DNA of 64,000 bases from Inonotus obliquus (lineage: Eukaryota; Basidiomycota; Agaricomycetes; Hymenochaetales; Hymenochaetaceae), in NCBI GenBank assembly GCA_032164295.1, contig JAJHTX010000004.1, forward strand, positions 124,001-188,000, written 5' to 3'. Below the pieces are notes generated by a model that saw nothing but the letters and a program-made list of their open reading frames with translations, ran no database searches and had not been told where the DNA came from. Positions 12,120 to 23,960 of this stretch are shown piece by piece. How positions within the stretch are numbered: the first letter of the stretch is position 1; the number at the start of each line of letters is the position of its first letter. Made by a program: the position numbers and the translations under genes.

Positions 12120-13920
12120 TTCATCAGCATGCCACCTGTATCAGCTTACGAGAGAGCGACGTCAATCACTACTATGCCCAATGACCCTTCTTTCGGGAGG
12201 TCCCTAGCCAAGCTGCATGTGGGAAAAAGGATATATCTATCCTTTTCCATGTTAAACGCGATGCTGAGTCGATCCCTCAGAAAGTCGTCAAAGTCCTTCA
12301 TTAGCATCAAGACCGCTTTGAAGTCTTACTGTCGAGATACCATGTTGAATCTATCCTCGTCAGGAAGAACTACTTGTGCATGCTTCGGGACCTTCTCAGG
12401 ACGTTGGAAAATCGGAAGAAAAGGACGCTATGGACGTCGACATCTACTCCCGGTTGAACGACATTCGCCTTAGGCTTGAAGATCTGTCTTAACAGTCTTG
12501 GGGCGGTGCTGCTGTGATTGGAAGTCGGGATCGGTGAGGGTTCCCGTTTTTCTGGGTTCCGTCCTACTTAATGGACCTTTAGGGTAAAGCACATTCCTGA
12601 TCTTTGTTCTTGCTCACCGCACTCCCGCTGGACTTCCCGCTCTCTTCCAGATCGGCAATGGAGGTTTTTATGTCATTTGCGAAGAGGGGGTGTTCAGTAT
12701 TGATTTCCCTATCACCTCTGGGATCTACTGGAGGATTACTACCCCAGATATACGCGGATGCCATTTGATTGCGGCCGGAGCCTAGTGACCGTTCCCGGAG
12801 GAATCTCACATATGAGCGATTCTATTGAGGCCTTCATTCTGCAGGCAGCGTACCCGCGTCTGGAACACTTGAAATGGTGGGGGAAGCGGTCGTGCAATAG
12901 CAATTTTATGGATGGTGCCTTGGACCCTAGAAGAACTTGTTGAGAGATAAGTGCACTCTACTTTGTCTTGAATTTGAGCAGTGACTTCAATGTTATCAGC
13001 CGGGGCCTTATGGGATGGGGTGCAAGTAAGTGGCCCTCGGAATTACAGTTGAACGAGTTTTGTACGCTTCTTGGCATGTCTGCTCGTGCTGCATACGGAT
13101 ATGCGACGGATCCCCGCTAATATGAGAACCAGTTGTCCAGCCAGATTCGAACGCTAACCAGAGAGGAGATTCGCAACTTGATCACGCACACTGGAGGCCT
13201 AGAAATGGATACCGCGTTTTCCCACTTAGCCTTCAAGTTCATAGCCACGCCGGACCCTGCGGATAGGAGGAATTTCATGTTGGCAATAGCCTCCATGTTG
13301 GAGCGCCTTAGGATGACCGATCAGCAGGCTGCTCTCCGCTTGTATTGGCAATTTGTATCGTCCCCGCACAAGGAGTAGTGCCGGGTATCTCTTGAAACGA
13401 GCGGCTACAGATAATTTCTTAGCTGGAGGTCAATGTACCATGACGGAGATGGAAAAGCGAGTTCCAGGCTCGGTAAATACCCATTGGCACTCCCGCCGCG
13501 CAGACTCTTCTTTCATTTAACTTCGTTTGGGACATCAAGGACGCAGCAACTCCGTGGAGGATTCCTTTATTACGCCGTTGGACGGATTCGGTCCTTTGCC
13601 TTGCTTCACCTACGCCGAGCGGAAAAGCACTATCTTGACAGATGGACTTTACGTATCGGAATCTTTGTCTCAACCCACGTTCAATGCTTTCATTTACAAC
13701 AGTGAGCAGCAGCGAGAAACTATGTTCCAAATGACGGTTTCAAAGGACCACAAGATCTCTGCGATCGGTCTGGATCGACTTCGCGAACTCGGAATAGAGA
13801 CCATTGACCTCGTCGTAGTGACCTGTCCCATGGAAGAGGTTGATATAATGGATGTCTTCGTTCCAATCTCCATGATAAACGGCTGCGTAAAGTTTATCAT
13901 CTTGAATTTTTTTTGCTGAC
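12120..13920 (+). pseudogene. Crinkler/RHS-type P-loop NTPase pseudogene
   Basis: Fragments in shifting plus-strand frames follow the order of fungal Crinkler/RHS-like proteins. SRYHVESILVRKNYLCMLRD (12331-12390) matches the xIxVRxEY entry of the NTPase domain. GPLG*STFLIFVLAHR (from 12573) matches a Walker A loop in which the Lys codon is TAA (12585-12587). GLPALFQIGNGGFYVICEEG (about 12618-12680) matches the following strand. LTREEIRNLITHTGGLEMD is near 13150. The C-terminal domain follows: GYLLKRAATDNFLAGGQCTM (13383 on), a stop at about 13517, YVSESLSQPTFNAFIYNSE, and FQMTVSKDHKISAIGLDRLR (about 13655-13790). Stops and frameshifts make a functional product unlikely. The assignment rests on the motif series, not on a search. 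Confidence 0.6.
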
Positions 13921-14555
13921 CGGTAGTTCATGCGAAGGATAGAAATTGTTTGGTCGTGTACGAGCCGGCACTTGACCCAAATAAGATGAAGTAAACCCCT
14001 GTAGCTTGTCATGTATTACAAATAACAATGTACTAAGTAATATATAGAATGTCAACAGAGAATATTTGGTCAGAATCTCCCTGATGTGTAGATGACCCGT
14101 CGTCTTGTGAAGTGAATCTCGTCACGATTGATGCGTAACGGGTCACTCAGATATAAAATAGTTTAGATCAGATGATCCATTCCACCAAATTTTATGTTGC
14201 GATCACTTTACTTCTTGTTCTTAATTCTTATGGTCTCTCGTCTATTCGTTCATCGCAGCTCTGCCCTGTTCTGCTTATCCGACAGCGAACTGAAGAGTAT
14301 AAGGGCTGCGCTAAATACTGGAAATGTATCTGTTCGTGGTGGCTAGCGGTCATGTGCTAAGGGTTGCAAAATTCAAGTCTGGACACGATTGATGGCACTA
14401 CCTTGCTGTGTCCTATAGAATAACTCTATATTTACCGTGGCCTAGACACTAATCGCTCGCTCTATCTCCTTGTTGGCTTATAGATTCCATCACATGTCTT
14501 CACTCGTCCCTCTGAACGTCCCACTTCCATCTTCTCTCCGTACTACGAGACGACG
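13921..14555. other. intergenic, presumed promoter of the transporter gene
   Basis: No recognisable gene. It separates the broken Crinkler-like gene from the start of the MFS transporter. Confidence 0.4.
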
Positions 14556-16844
14556 ATGAAGCAATCGATCGCTGAAGGATTTTTGAAGCCTTCCGAGTCG
14601 TCTCCAGATCACTCGGCTAGTGTGGAGGAATCGCCAGAAGAGAAGGACTTGGACTTGCTGAAAATCGATCCTGCGGAAGAAAGACGAGTCGTCAGGAAGT
14701 TGGATTACTGTTTGATTCCTCTGATGGCTATGTTCTTTTGGTTGGCCTTCCTCGTATGTTCCTTTAGCACCTCTCGTGCGATGTGAACAGTCTTTTACTT
14801 TGGCCTCTCCGCTTCTAGGATCGTGCGAACATTGGTTGGCGACTTCTCGCATTTATTACGTGTTGTTTCGTTCTGACTACCCTATACCAGGCAATGCTCG
14901 AGTAGCAGGCCTTCAAAGAGACCTGGGACTCACTGACAAGCAGTACCAGATTTGCGTAACTGTTCTCTATGTGTGCGGAGTTCCGTCTATCGTTTACTAA
15001 TGGTAGACTGACATATCATTACCCAACATTCGTACTATCAAATCAAAAATCGTCGATAATTGAACCGGCTCTCTCTGGTGATAGGACATACATTGCCGCG
15101 GAGCTTCCGTCGAATTTGCTTCTCCGGAAGATCGGACCTAAAATTGTAATGCCCACGCTTCTCACGATATGGGGAATGATATGCGCGCTCCAAGGTATGA
15201 TAGTTTCTGCTGTAAGCTTGCCCATATTCATTCCTGGTCATTTGTAAAGGTACTGTTGACTCGTATGCGGGTTTGGTTACGATACGCGCATTTCTTGGCT
15301 TGGTTGATGGGCCGATTTTCCCGGGAATCGTTCTGTACCTTTCCGGCTTCTACACGCGCAAAGAACTGTCCCTAAGGTAGGTTTAATTCCTACAAAAAAT
15401 CGCATTATACACTCATAAACCTATCAAGAATCGCTGCGATCTCCTCAGCCGCATCGCTTTCCGGTGCCTTTTCAGGCTTGCTTGCAGCTGCGATTATAAA
15501 CATGGACGGGATAGGAGGGCGGCCGGGATGGGCATGGATATTCATTCTTGTTGGTGACACTTCCATGAACTCTGATCCGTATGATAACTGGAAACGCTTT
15601 GGATCGATTTAAGGAAGGAATATTTACCGTTATCATTGGCCTACTTGCATTCTTCGTCGTTCCTTCGACTCCGAAAGAACTTCGATTCTTGACGCAGCAT
15701 GAGAGGGAGTACGTGATCCTTTTCATCAAAGAAACCTAAATTGACGAAAAAATACATTCAGCATAGTCTCGCGACGTCTCATCCTCGACAGACCAACAAC
15801 CTCGCCACTTGACACATTCTCTTTCGTCCACGTCTGGCGCTCTATGTCGTCCCCGCATGTACTGATTAACTTTGTGGCTTTGTTCATGAACGGGTTGACT
15901 CTTTTCGGTTAGTGATACTCTTGGGCTGAGAGATTTGTTGTCTGATAGAATGCATCAGGGCTTGCACTGTTCTTGCCATCTATTGTAAATCAGCTTGGAT
16001 ACACCCCGACGCATACTCAACTGGTCAGCGTCGGTCCATTCGCCGCTGGATTTATCGGTACTTCTACCCCAAGTATAGGCTTTCCTTCCATTACTTATGA
16101 TCTCTAAACTTGCAGTCACGATCATAAGCTCGTACCTCTCAGATCGCTTCAAGAAGCGCTCTACATTCGTGGCGGTCAACGCAGTCATCGCGATGATAGG
16201 ATACGTAATCTTCCTCTGTGGGTCTTATTGACCTCAAGTCATTCTCACTCCAGAATTAAAACTGCTAACAAAACTTGGTCTTACCACAGGTTCAGCATCT
16301 AAGAGTGTGTCATACGGGTCCCTATTCCTCTCCGTATCAGGGACGTATGCTCTAGCACCTCTGTTATTTGCATGGATGGCGAATAACTCGGAGCCGCATT
16401 ATCGGAGGGCTTCGAGCGTTGCTTTGGCATTCGTCGCTACAAACTCCGTTCGTTCTTCTTTTTGCAGCACTACTTGTAGCTCAATGACGTTGGTACTTAA
16501 TATGACCTAGGGAGGGATATTGAGTACATGGATATATCCTTCGAAAGAAGCCCCACGCTTCACACGGGCAACTATCCTTAACATTAGCTTGTATGTCTCT
16601 CTCTACCTCGCTAGACCCCTAAGCTCACGACTCAACCTGCTTCAGCTCAGCCCTCATTCTTTGCTTCTCCACACTCAACGTTCTTTATCTCTCCTGGGCG
16701 ACGAAGCAAAAGCAGCTCAAGCGGGCTGAACTGCTCGCTCCATACATTGAAGATTCGGATGACCCTAAGATGCCGCCGGATGGTGGTGATCGAGCGTGGG
16801 TAGAGTTAGGTGATAGACATCCAGACTTCCATTACGCTCTATAA
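14556..16844 (+). CDS. MFS transporter, anion:cation symporter (Dal5/allantoate permease-like)
   Basis: A plasma-membrane secondary transporter of the ACS family, whose members carry carboxylates, vitamins or allantoate. The substrate cannot be told from sequence. About ten short introns interrupt it. The N-terminus is cytosolic (ERRVVRKLDYCLIPLMAMFF). A 16-bp exon (14819-14834) supplies DRANIG, followed by NARVAGLQRDLGLTDKQYQ. Transmembrane segments follow (AAELPSNLLLRKIGPKIVMP, IFPGIVLYLSGFYTRKELS, WAWIFILVG). The second half begins HVLINFVALFMNGLTLFG and includes NQLGYTPTHTQLVSVGPFAA and SDRFKKRSTFVAVNAVIAMI. The C-terminus (RAELLAPYIEDSDDPKMPPD..HPDFHYAL) is typical of the family. No disruption was found. 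The ATG at 14556 opens a hydrophilic 40-residue leader. Confidence 0.88.
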
Positions 16845-17039
16845 TCCTTCTTGCGAAGGGTATAATGGATCAGGAAAAGTCCAGTCCAGGACTTCATAAA
16901 GGTTATGTAAGATGTAGAAGAAGGAGTACTTACATAACGTAGAAGAGTTTGTAAAGTACACAGCCACTCAGTTCACCGTCACTTGTACTCGCTCGCTCAA
17001 GAGCCTAGGAGAACTTTTACCAAACACCAGGGGGCTGGG

Positions 17040-17800
17040 ATGCACAACATGCCTGCTATTCGATCGAGTCAGCTTTCAGGGAAGGAAAACAAGACGCTCC
17101 TTCACTACAGCTTCGTTAACAAAGCGAAGAATGGCTCGGAAAAGTCAAATCAGAGAAATAATGACCTTGTCGCATGCGAATCAACGGCTGTCGTGGATCT
17201 AGCTCTTCAGAGTATGGGCGGCCCTGCACTTCGCACTGATCAATCCGACTCATTCATGTTTCTCAGGTAAAGACCATGTTTACTTCCCGCTCACGCAAAC
17301 AGAGCGCAATTTTTATCGAACAGCGGACGGGAAGGTACGCACGAATTTTAATATATTAGGAACCAAGCAACCTTAAGCTTGATCATTGACTTGCGTAGAA
17401 GCTGACGCCTCACCAATGGGCGGTATACGACCTTACTCGTGAAATCCCATGCGGGAGAGTAACGACGTATAAACATCTTTGTGAACGGCTCGGTGCGGGG
17501 TCACCCCGATCAGGTACGCATCCGCGTCTATCTATTTCTTCAGCCTAAAGCCTGAATCACCCATCCATAACCTTCTTCGTAGTCGGGTCCGCCCTCCGAA
17601 ACAATCCTTTCGCGCCATTTGTCCCTTGTCACCGCGTCATTGCTTCAGACCGCACTCTCGGTGGATTCTATGGCGAGTGGGGAACTCAGAGCACACAAGG
17701 TTCGCATTGTTCACGAAAGGTTGATATGCTCGAGAAGGAAGGCATCAAGTTTGGGAAGAATGGGAGATTGATGGACACGGAGAGTGTTTTGTGGAAGTAA
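17040..17800 (+). CDS. MGT1: methylated-DNA--protein-cysteine methyltransferase (MGMT)
   Basis: Suicide DNA-repair enzyme that moves the alkyl group from O6-alkylguanine to its own cysteine. Short exons encode ERNFYRTADGK, then LTPHQWAVYDLTREIPCG and RVTTYKHLCERLGAGSPRS. The active-site exon reads VGSALRNNPFAPFVPCHRVI, with the acceptor Cys in PCHR, followed by ASDRTLGGFYGEWGTQSTQG and KVDMLEKEGIKFGKNGRL. The stop is at 17800. The winged-helix DNA-binding part (YKHL..ARAVG-like helix) and the PCHRV motif are both present, so this is a true MGMT and not an alkyltransferase-like protein. The N-terminal 75 residues before the first intron are unlike other MGMTs. The ATG at 17040 or 17049 is a guess for that part. 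Confidence 0.88.
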
Positions 17801-18326
17801 GGCAATAACCGCAGACGAATTTGCACTGAAGACTGTACAGTATGCATTCATGCTATTTATGTGTAGACTGTGAAATTCCCCTGCGGCCCTAATATCATTG
17901 ATTCGAAGCAGAATCGCCTTGCCTAATCTTGAAAGTCGAGAGCATGACAAATCAACAAGTCAATCAAAGCGGTTTCTGTCGCTATTCGAAGAGCCGGGGA
18001 TTTACATGTTCCAATGGGCACTTTCAAGTTGTAGAGACTGATAATTCTTTCCCGAATCCGAACGAATAAACTGATAATCAAGAGAAGTGCGTGAGTGATT
18101 TGTTAAGTCTAATAATTCCAGCCCATACAGAATCCGATAGAACAATGCGCAGCAGATCATGCACAAATTGATTGTACAATTCCAACAAATAAAGCTAGAC
18201 AGAGAGTCCACGATAGCACTAGTGTGCACCGCTTGTTCCAGCGATAGTCAACATCTCCAAGTATCGATGATCATTTTCCTTGGTCACTTGCAAAATGAGT
18301 ATAGCACCCTGATCTTGTGAACTCCA
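17801..18326. other. convergent intergenic region between MGMT and NF-YC
   Basis: Both flanking genes end here, so it should hold two 3' UTRs. Nothing else was recognised. A strong donor near the NF-YC stop (gtatgt, about 18349) with an acceptor at about 18288 would add only an immediate stop codon. Confidence 0.4.
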
Positions 18327-19116
18327 TTATGCGAGTTCGATACATACCTCATCTCTCTTCACTACCGGATTTGCAGCGAGTCCCGGTCCGGTACCGGGTT
18401 GTTTCCCACTTCCTCCTAAGCTCACGCCAGTACCTGCACTTGTGCTCGGACCCGGAACCGTTGTCCCAGTCGGTGTCTGTACCGGTGCGTGGGACTGGGG
18501 TTGAGAAGGCCGCTTCGCACCAGGGAAACCATCCTCGCGTGGTACGATATCAATCAAAAAATCAAATTGGTCGGATTTACTGAGGGCCTTGGCAATATCA
18601 GATCGTGAGAGTGTACGCCTTTTATTTGCGTCTGCGACGATGAATGCTCGCGCTGTTATTTCCGAAATGAAGACTTGGTGGGAAAAAATGATACTCTTAT
18701 AAGAACGACTTTGAATGAAACGGTGAGAGAAGCGAGAGGAAACGCACTTTCGCATGCTTTGCAGAATAGAATGGGTGCTATGCCGCACGTCCAGCCCAAC
18801 AGCCCACGCCGTCTCAGCATTCACCCATAAGCGTAAGCAATCGAGCAGTTACACACCGTCGGCAGCAATCATCTGAGCATGACCATAGTCAAACGAGGCA
18901 GCCAATAATCACAGTACACATCAGCGCATCACGTACCTTGACCTCTGGATCACTCTTCATGACCTTCTTTATCCTTGCAAGTGGGAGAGGCGGATGCCGG
19001 AAATCAGGCATCTCCTGCTCGGCCGTGTCAACCTGGCGCTGCCAGAACGAGCGCAGAAAGTCCGGCAAGAGATCTCCAGGCAGGACAAATGGTTGTGTCG
19101 GGGGGTCGTGTGGCAT
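18327..19116 (-). CDS. HAP5: histone-fold CCAAT-binding factor subunit NF-YC/HAP5
   Basis: Subunit of the heterotrimeric CCAAT-binding factor. The histone fold pairs with NF-YB and recruits NF-YA in the nucleus. Exons 19116-18937, 18872-18857, 18777-18748 and 18673-18327 join in frame. The product reads LRSFWQRQVDTAEQEMPDFR, then PLPLARIKKVMKSDPEVK, MIAADAPILFCKACEIFISE, ITARAFIVADANKRRTLSRS and DIAKALSKSDQFDFLIDIVP. This is the complete conserved core of the family. The C-terminus is a Pro/Ser/Gly/Thr-rich tail. Exons 2 and 3 are micro-exons of 16 and 30 bp, one reason automatic prediction may fail. The start at 19116 leaves a short leader, as in other fungal HAP5 proteins. Confidence 0.9.
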
Positions 19117-19960
19117 GTTCAGAGTAGTTTGGCACAGCTGATTTGGCTGTATGAAGGGAAGGACGGACGGACGGAATAGCTGGTTGAAGCTGTTGCCTGC
19201 AATGCAGATGCACGTGATTTCGTAACCATGCGCCGAGTCTCGGGCTTCGGCATATGGAAAATTCAGTCGGAGTTTAAGATAAAACGGCTTATGTCGGCAC
19301 CGAAGTACCGACTGTGATTCTTTCTCTTGAAGAATCTCAAAGTCCGGGAAGAGAATTCAGATTAAACGAAAATAAATATTCGTTATTCATGGACTATTCT
19401 ATTTGCAACCGCCCAGGCCTCCTACCAGGTGAGCACGTCCTTCAGCGGCCTGTAAATACGATGACGGAGTTGGAAGCGTCGCCTAGGTTCATTCGCAGTC
19501 CGTTAGCTCTAATAGTATTGCACTTTTAACGGGAGTTACTTCAGTTATCCTCGAACTGGGACCGCCCGACGACGCAAGCTACTGGAGCTCAAAGATATCC
19601 GAGTTGGTCATTAACTAAGGTAAACAAGAATGATCTCGGGAAAGTTCTGACATACCTATGATGTAATCTAGTATTTCCTCCCATTCTAATGCCGGACCGA
19701 GTTGGATATACTTGAAATAGAACGTTATGCCGCTAGCGTGGAGCGTGGCTACCGCCACGGAATAGCTTATGGTAGGATGATGAGGTGCCCATGGAAGGAT
19801 AAAGCAAGGAAGAATTGCTCAACTATTTGCAAAGGTGTGCGCATCCGAGATCACAAAATATATCGTTTCCCATTATTAGCAACGAAGGCTCTTTCGCTGC
19901 AACGCATTTTAGAGTCAGCAAAATCGTTCATCATCAAGAAAGGCAGTTGGTGGGAGATCA
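19117..19960. other. intergenic, upstream of NF-YC
   Basis: No recognisable gene. The plus-strand ORFs overlapping 19702-20018 are antisense to a more coding-like minus frame and show no domain. Confidence 0.35.
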
Positions 19961-19961
19961 C

Positions 19962-20320
19962 TCACAAGCTCAAACCGTACTTGTACCCCGAAATCTGAGG
20001 GAACAACTCTTCCTCTGAGCTAGCCGTCGGGGGCTCACTACTCAATGCCCCTTCACTTATCGCATCATCTGAGACGCATCCCTCGCCGATACATAATCTA
20101 ATCTTCCCAAATCCCTTCTTATCACAAATGCCCACTACAACTTCCTTCTGGTATTTCACGTAGAGAGATGGGTAGGTGATGATACAGTTTCGGAGGTCGC
20201 GCGAGGAAAATTTCAGCTGTGGTGTTTGCTCCGTTAGCTGGGGCCGATTGAGAGAGGCGGAATCGGTGCGTGCTTCTCCTGATTGATAAGTAGAGACAAG
20301 TGCGGGAGTGGATGATGAGT
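19962..20320 (-). CDS. possible last exon of an unknown gene
   Basis: A minus-strand frame is open for about 115 codons to a stop at 19962. It reads like coding sequence, including SLYVKYQKEVVVGICDKKGF, GKIRLCIGEGC and a Glu/Ser-rich tail ending YKYGLSL. An acceptor could lie at about 20315-20340, but no matching upstream exon was recognised. It has no start codon of its own and no known domain. It could be the 3' exon of a small gene extending towards 20.8 kb, or chance. Confidence 0.25.
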
Positions 20321-20777
20321 ATCTGAGTCGATTTTAGCTTAGATAGCTCATTCTTAAATTGTTCGGAGGAACTGTTTCTTGGCAGCTTCAACTTGATAGA
20401 ACATCAGGACTGTTTTATACTCTTTATGGGACACTAATGCCAATATGCATATTGATTCCAAATGGCGCTTTAAGAATGTGGTAATGATATGGATTCAAGG
20501 CATCACGTATATATTTAGCTTTTACGTGAAAATCGCGTTCCGGGTGATCAAGAGCGACATGAGGTGGAGTGAGGATAGGGTGCAGACTGCATTGTCGGTG
20601 TCTGTCGAAGTACAAGAGGTAATGCTCAACTTGTTTCATCGCCGCACTAATCATGCGGGGAAGCTTTGATTCTAAAGTGCCTGGTGTGGAGGGAAGATTG
20701 TAAGAGCGATCCAATGACAACAAGGGCCATCTCGTCCCTATTATAATTATCATACTGTTCACTCGAAAATCAGGCAT

Positions 20778-21506
20778 ATTTTCGTATGTCTGACCGCTGG
20801 TGGCGGAGGCAGCGGCTTGAGTAAGAAAGGTTGCCCGTCATGTCCCTGTATCCGTTCATCAATGCACACATGTAGAACTCACCTTGACCGTCCTGGATTT
20901 GCTGCAATAACACAAGTTACGAAAGTAGTTTCAGAAATACCAAGCCAACAAATAGAGAGAAAGTGGACTTTGGAGAGATGAACGCTCCGAGAAAATAATC
21001 CAAGATTTCTTTCAAGCCTCTGGCAGGTTCGAGCTCGATATATGCATGACGGGACCAAGGAGGAGGCAATTGAGGGGATTAGCGAGTGCATCAACGGATC
21101 ACCTAGGCTACCACAGTCTATCGCCGATATAGAAACAAGGGACTGTGCTCGCGTGGTACAGGTTACACTTCCGCGGAACTATGTAGTCTTTTCAATGTAT
21201 GGGGTTTACTTTCATCACACTTGTTGTGTGGCCACTCATCAACATGGGAACATTATCCCAGAAACGAGGGTGGCGCGAGGCTGTGAGGACTATGTGGTCG
21301 GTTTCGACATTTCATAATTGCAAATCGACAAGCGCATTGGAGTTCTTCGAGCTGTGAGTATGGACGAAGCTGGCTTAGAAGTAGAGTGCCGCAAAAACCA
21401 ATTGTTCGCGTCCAATTTTACATATCTATAGGATAGAACCAATAAGCAAGCCAAGGGAATCGAAAGACGGATAAAATCTATTAGAAAATCTAATCAATCT
21501 TCAGTT
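20778..21506. other. intergenic, no recognisable gene
   Basis: Only short ORFs without domains are seen on both strands. The 21.4-21.5 kb part is the 3' flank of the MTA phosphorylase gene. Confidence 0.4.
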
Positions 21507-22587
21507 TCAGGAGAAGTACGCCGGAAGTATAAACGCCAACTTCTGCCTATCCTCTTCCGACTGCTTTTCTGAGCGGGGCATTATCGAATACTGCATACTC
21601 CCAACCTCCTCGCTTAGAATCTCCCCACTTTCCGCAGCATCGTGTAAGTCGGCAACTATAAGCTCTGCAACGCGTTTCGACGTGTCCGCATTGGTCTTGA
21701 GGGTCTTGAAAACTTCTGCAGCGGTGACTGGTTCAGAATTCTCACGCCATGAATCGTAATCTGTCGATGTCGCAATTAGCGCGTAGCTGAGCTCTGCTTC
21801 GCGTGCGAGTTTCGCCTCAGGGAGGACACTCATATTGATGAGGTCCCCGCCCCACGAACGATACATCTTACTCTCCGCACGAGTAGAGAACTGCGGACCC
21901 TCCATGCATATAATTGTTTTCCCAGTATGCAATTCCTTCCCTGTCCCCTCTAATGCCTTCCTCAATCGACTCTCGAGAAAGTTAACCAGCTTATTCGCAA
22001 ACGGGTCACCAAACTGTGCATGTGCGACGACACTCGTCCCCTCAAAGAACGACGCAGGACGAGTGCCCTTTGTGCGGTCTATGATTTGGTCTGGAAGCGC
22101 GAAGTCTCCTGGCTTAATTTCTTCGCGGAGGGAGCCGACCGCGGAAAAGGCGACCACAAGACGGACGCCGAGAGATTTGAGTGCAGCGATGTTGGCACGA
22201 GAAGGTACCGCAGAAGGTGAGATGCTATGACCGGGGCCGTGACGAGCAAGGAACGCAACAAGAGTACCCCCGGGTGCTTGTGCAATCGTAATGGGTGAGC
22301 TAGGTGTGCCCCACGGCTGGAAGCAAGTTGAGCTCGGCGGATAGATTCGCAGCCACATCAGAGCTTACAGTGTCTGGGTTTACCTCCTTGCTGAAAAGTA
22401 ACGTCTCAGCGTATGGCTATGACACCACGAAACATCTGTCTCACATAGGGACGAGGTTGTCCAGGTTGTACAACCCACTACCTCCAATTATTCCTACAAG
22501 AACTGAGCAAAGCACTCGTTCAGCAACAGCATATATTAACCAGCACTAGAGTATCGCACCTTTCTCCGGATGAGAGTCCATGGTCAT
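21507..22587 (-). CDS. MEU1: S-methyl-5'-thioadenosine phosphorylase
   Basis: Cleaves methylthioadenosine with phosphate to adenine and 5-methylthioribose-1-phosphate, the first step of methionine salvage. Exons 22587-22560, 22502-22445, 22390-22369 and 22316-21507 join in frame to 305 aa. The N-terminus has the phosphate-binding IGGSGLYNL. Then come [40 protein letters not shown] and [20 protein letters not shown]. The core has [40 protein letters not shown] and ATSTDYDSW. All are hallmarks of trimeric MTA phosphorylase. The usual RHGxGHxxxPHxVNYRAN is drifted here ([11 protein letters not shown]). Exon 3 is only 22 bp. The gene diverges from the PLP-synthase glutaminase across a 262-bp shared upstream region. 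Confidence 0.93.
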
Positions 22588-22849
22588 TGTTCTAACTTGG
22601 TTCCCAAGTGTCCGGAATTCCCTACGCACCCGCCTGACGATCGTGGTCGTGATTCAAGTTGCAACATGGGCCCGTCGTCTAGGATCGATTGTGAGCAAGA
22701 GAGTGTGATCATCACGCAAGTCAAAATTTGATGTCGATCTCCATAAAAGGAAAGAGAAGTGGAAGAATTTCCCTCCGATTTTTGCGGTAAGACTCTCATG
22801 GCTCTGACTCGAACTCTTTGTTCCTTCTTATTCCACCTCGTCGACGACA
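22588..22849. promoter_or_regulatory. shared divergent promoter region
   Basis: This 262-bp interval separates the start codons of the minus-strand MTA phosphorylase and the plus-strand PLP-synthase glutaminase gene. Both 5' UTRs and promoters must lie here. No specific factor site was recognised. Confidence 0.5.
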
Positions 22850-23783
22850 ATGGGTGAGGAAAACCCAATTTTCATTGGTATCTTGGGTACGTGTTATGCT
22901 TGTGAGCTCAGACATTGCTATCTGAACAATGCTTAGCAATGCAAGGAGCATTCGCCGAGCATCAAGTTGCCCTTCAGAAAGTGCGGGTGGACAGACCCAT
23001 CAAGATCGTGCTCATCCGCCAAGTTGAAGATCTAGCGAAATGTGATGGACTGATTGTTCCAGGAGGAGGTACACCACTTCATCGCAATCCATTCAGCACT
23101 TAAATTAATGCCGTGTGACGCATAGAGTCAACGACAATAGCCCTTCTCGCCAGGCTGGCGGGTTTAACGGAGCCTCTCCGTGAGTTTGTGCAGAAGAAGC
23201 CAGTCTGGGGCACGTGTGCAGGTGCTATCCTACTTTCGCGTGAGGCGGAGGGGATGAAGAAGGGTGGGCAGGAGTTGCTTGGTGGTGTCGATATCAAGAC
23301 CGCGAGGAACGGATGGGGCTCGCAGGTGAGTGCGGACCGAACTCTCAATGCCATTCGGGCGAATGATGAACACGGGTCGTCAGGTTGAATCGTTTGAAGC
23401 ACCGTTATACACCGAAGGACTACGAGAGGCCAATAGGCCGTTCAATGGTGTCTTCATTCGAGCTCCTGTAAGCCCTTCTTATCCTGCCTACTTGCCTGTG
23501 CCGACTAACCATATCAAAGGTAATAACAGATATAACACCGTCAGCACTCTCCCCACCTGTGCAGATAATCTCTCGTCTTTCTGCTTCGTTGCTCCCTCGA
23601 GGACAGCAAATCGTCTCAGAAGACGAGGATGATACCGATCCAAGAGATCCGCGAACCGTAGTCGCCTTACGGCAGGGCAGACACCTTGTAACGACATTCC
23701 ATCCAGAGTTGACGAAGGACAATCGTTTCCACGAGTTCTTCGTCAAGGAGTGTGTGCTACCTTCGCTAGAAGACAGGAAATAG
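22850..23783 (+). CDS. SNO1: pyridoxal 5'-phosphate synthase glutaminase subunit
   Basis: Class I glutaminase partner (Pdx2/Sno) of the PLP synthase Pdx1/Snz. It hydrolyses glutamine and passes ammonia to the synthase for vitamin B6 synthesis. Several short introns. The product reads [20 protein letters not shown], then [19 protein letters not shown] (spliced across about 23070-23125) and [16 protein letters not shown] with the nucleophilic Cys. Next come [20 protein letters not shown] and [30 protein letters not shown] holds the catalytic His with Glu two residues on. It ends [14 protein letters not shown]. All three triad residues are present and the length matches the family. The ATG at 22850 is followed at once by the conserved first strand. 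Confidence 0.93.
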
Positions 23784-23960
23784 ATTTTTATATGTTTTAC
23801 TATTTCTTTCTTGGATAGACATTATTAGATAATCAGATTTAATGTGACATGACGTGACTGTGAAACCCCATTTTAAGGATGCCGACTCACATGATGTGAC
23901 CACTCTTGGAAAGGAGTCACTTGAGTTGTGTGCAACGAAAGCGATTTGTCCAAGTCTTTC

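Noticed and set aside
21020..21045. B-box-like ggttcgagc suggesting a tRNA gene
   Set aside because: No matching A-box, acceptor stem or cloverleaf could be built around it.
21835..22230. Plus-strand ORF antisense to the MTA phosphorylase
   Set aside because: Shadow of a strongly conserved coding exon.
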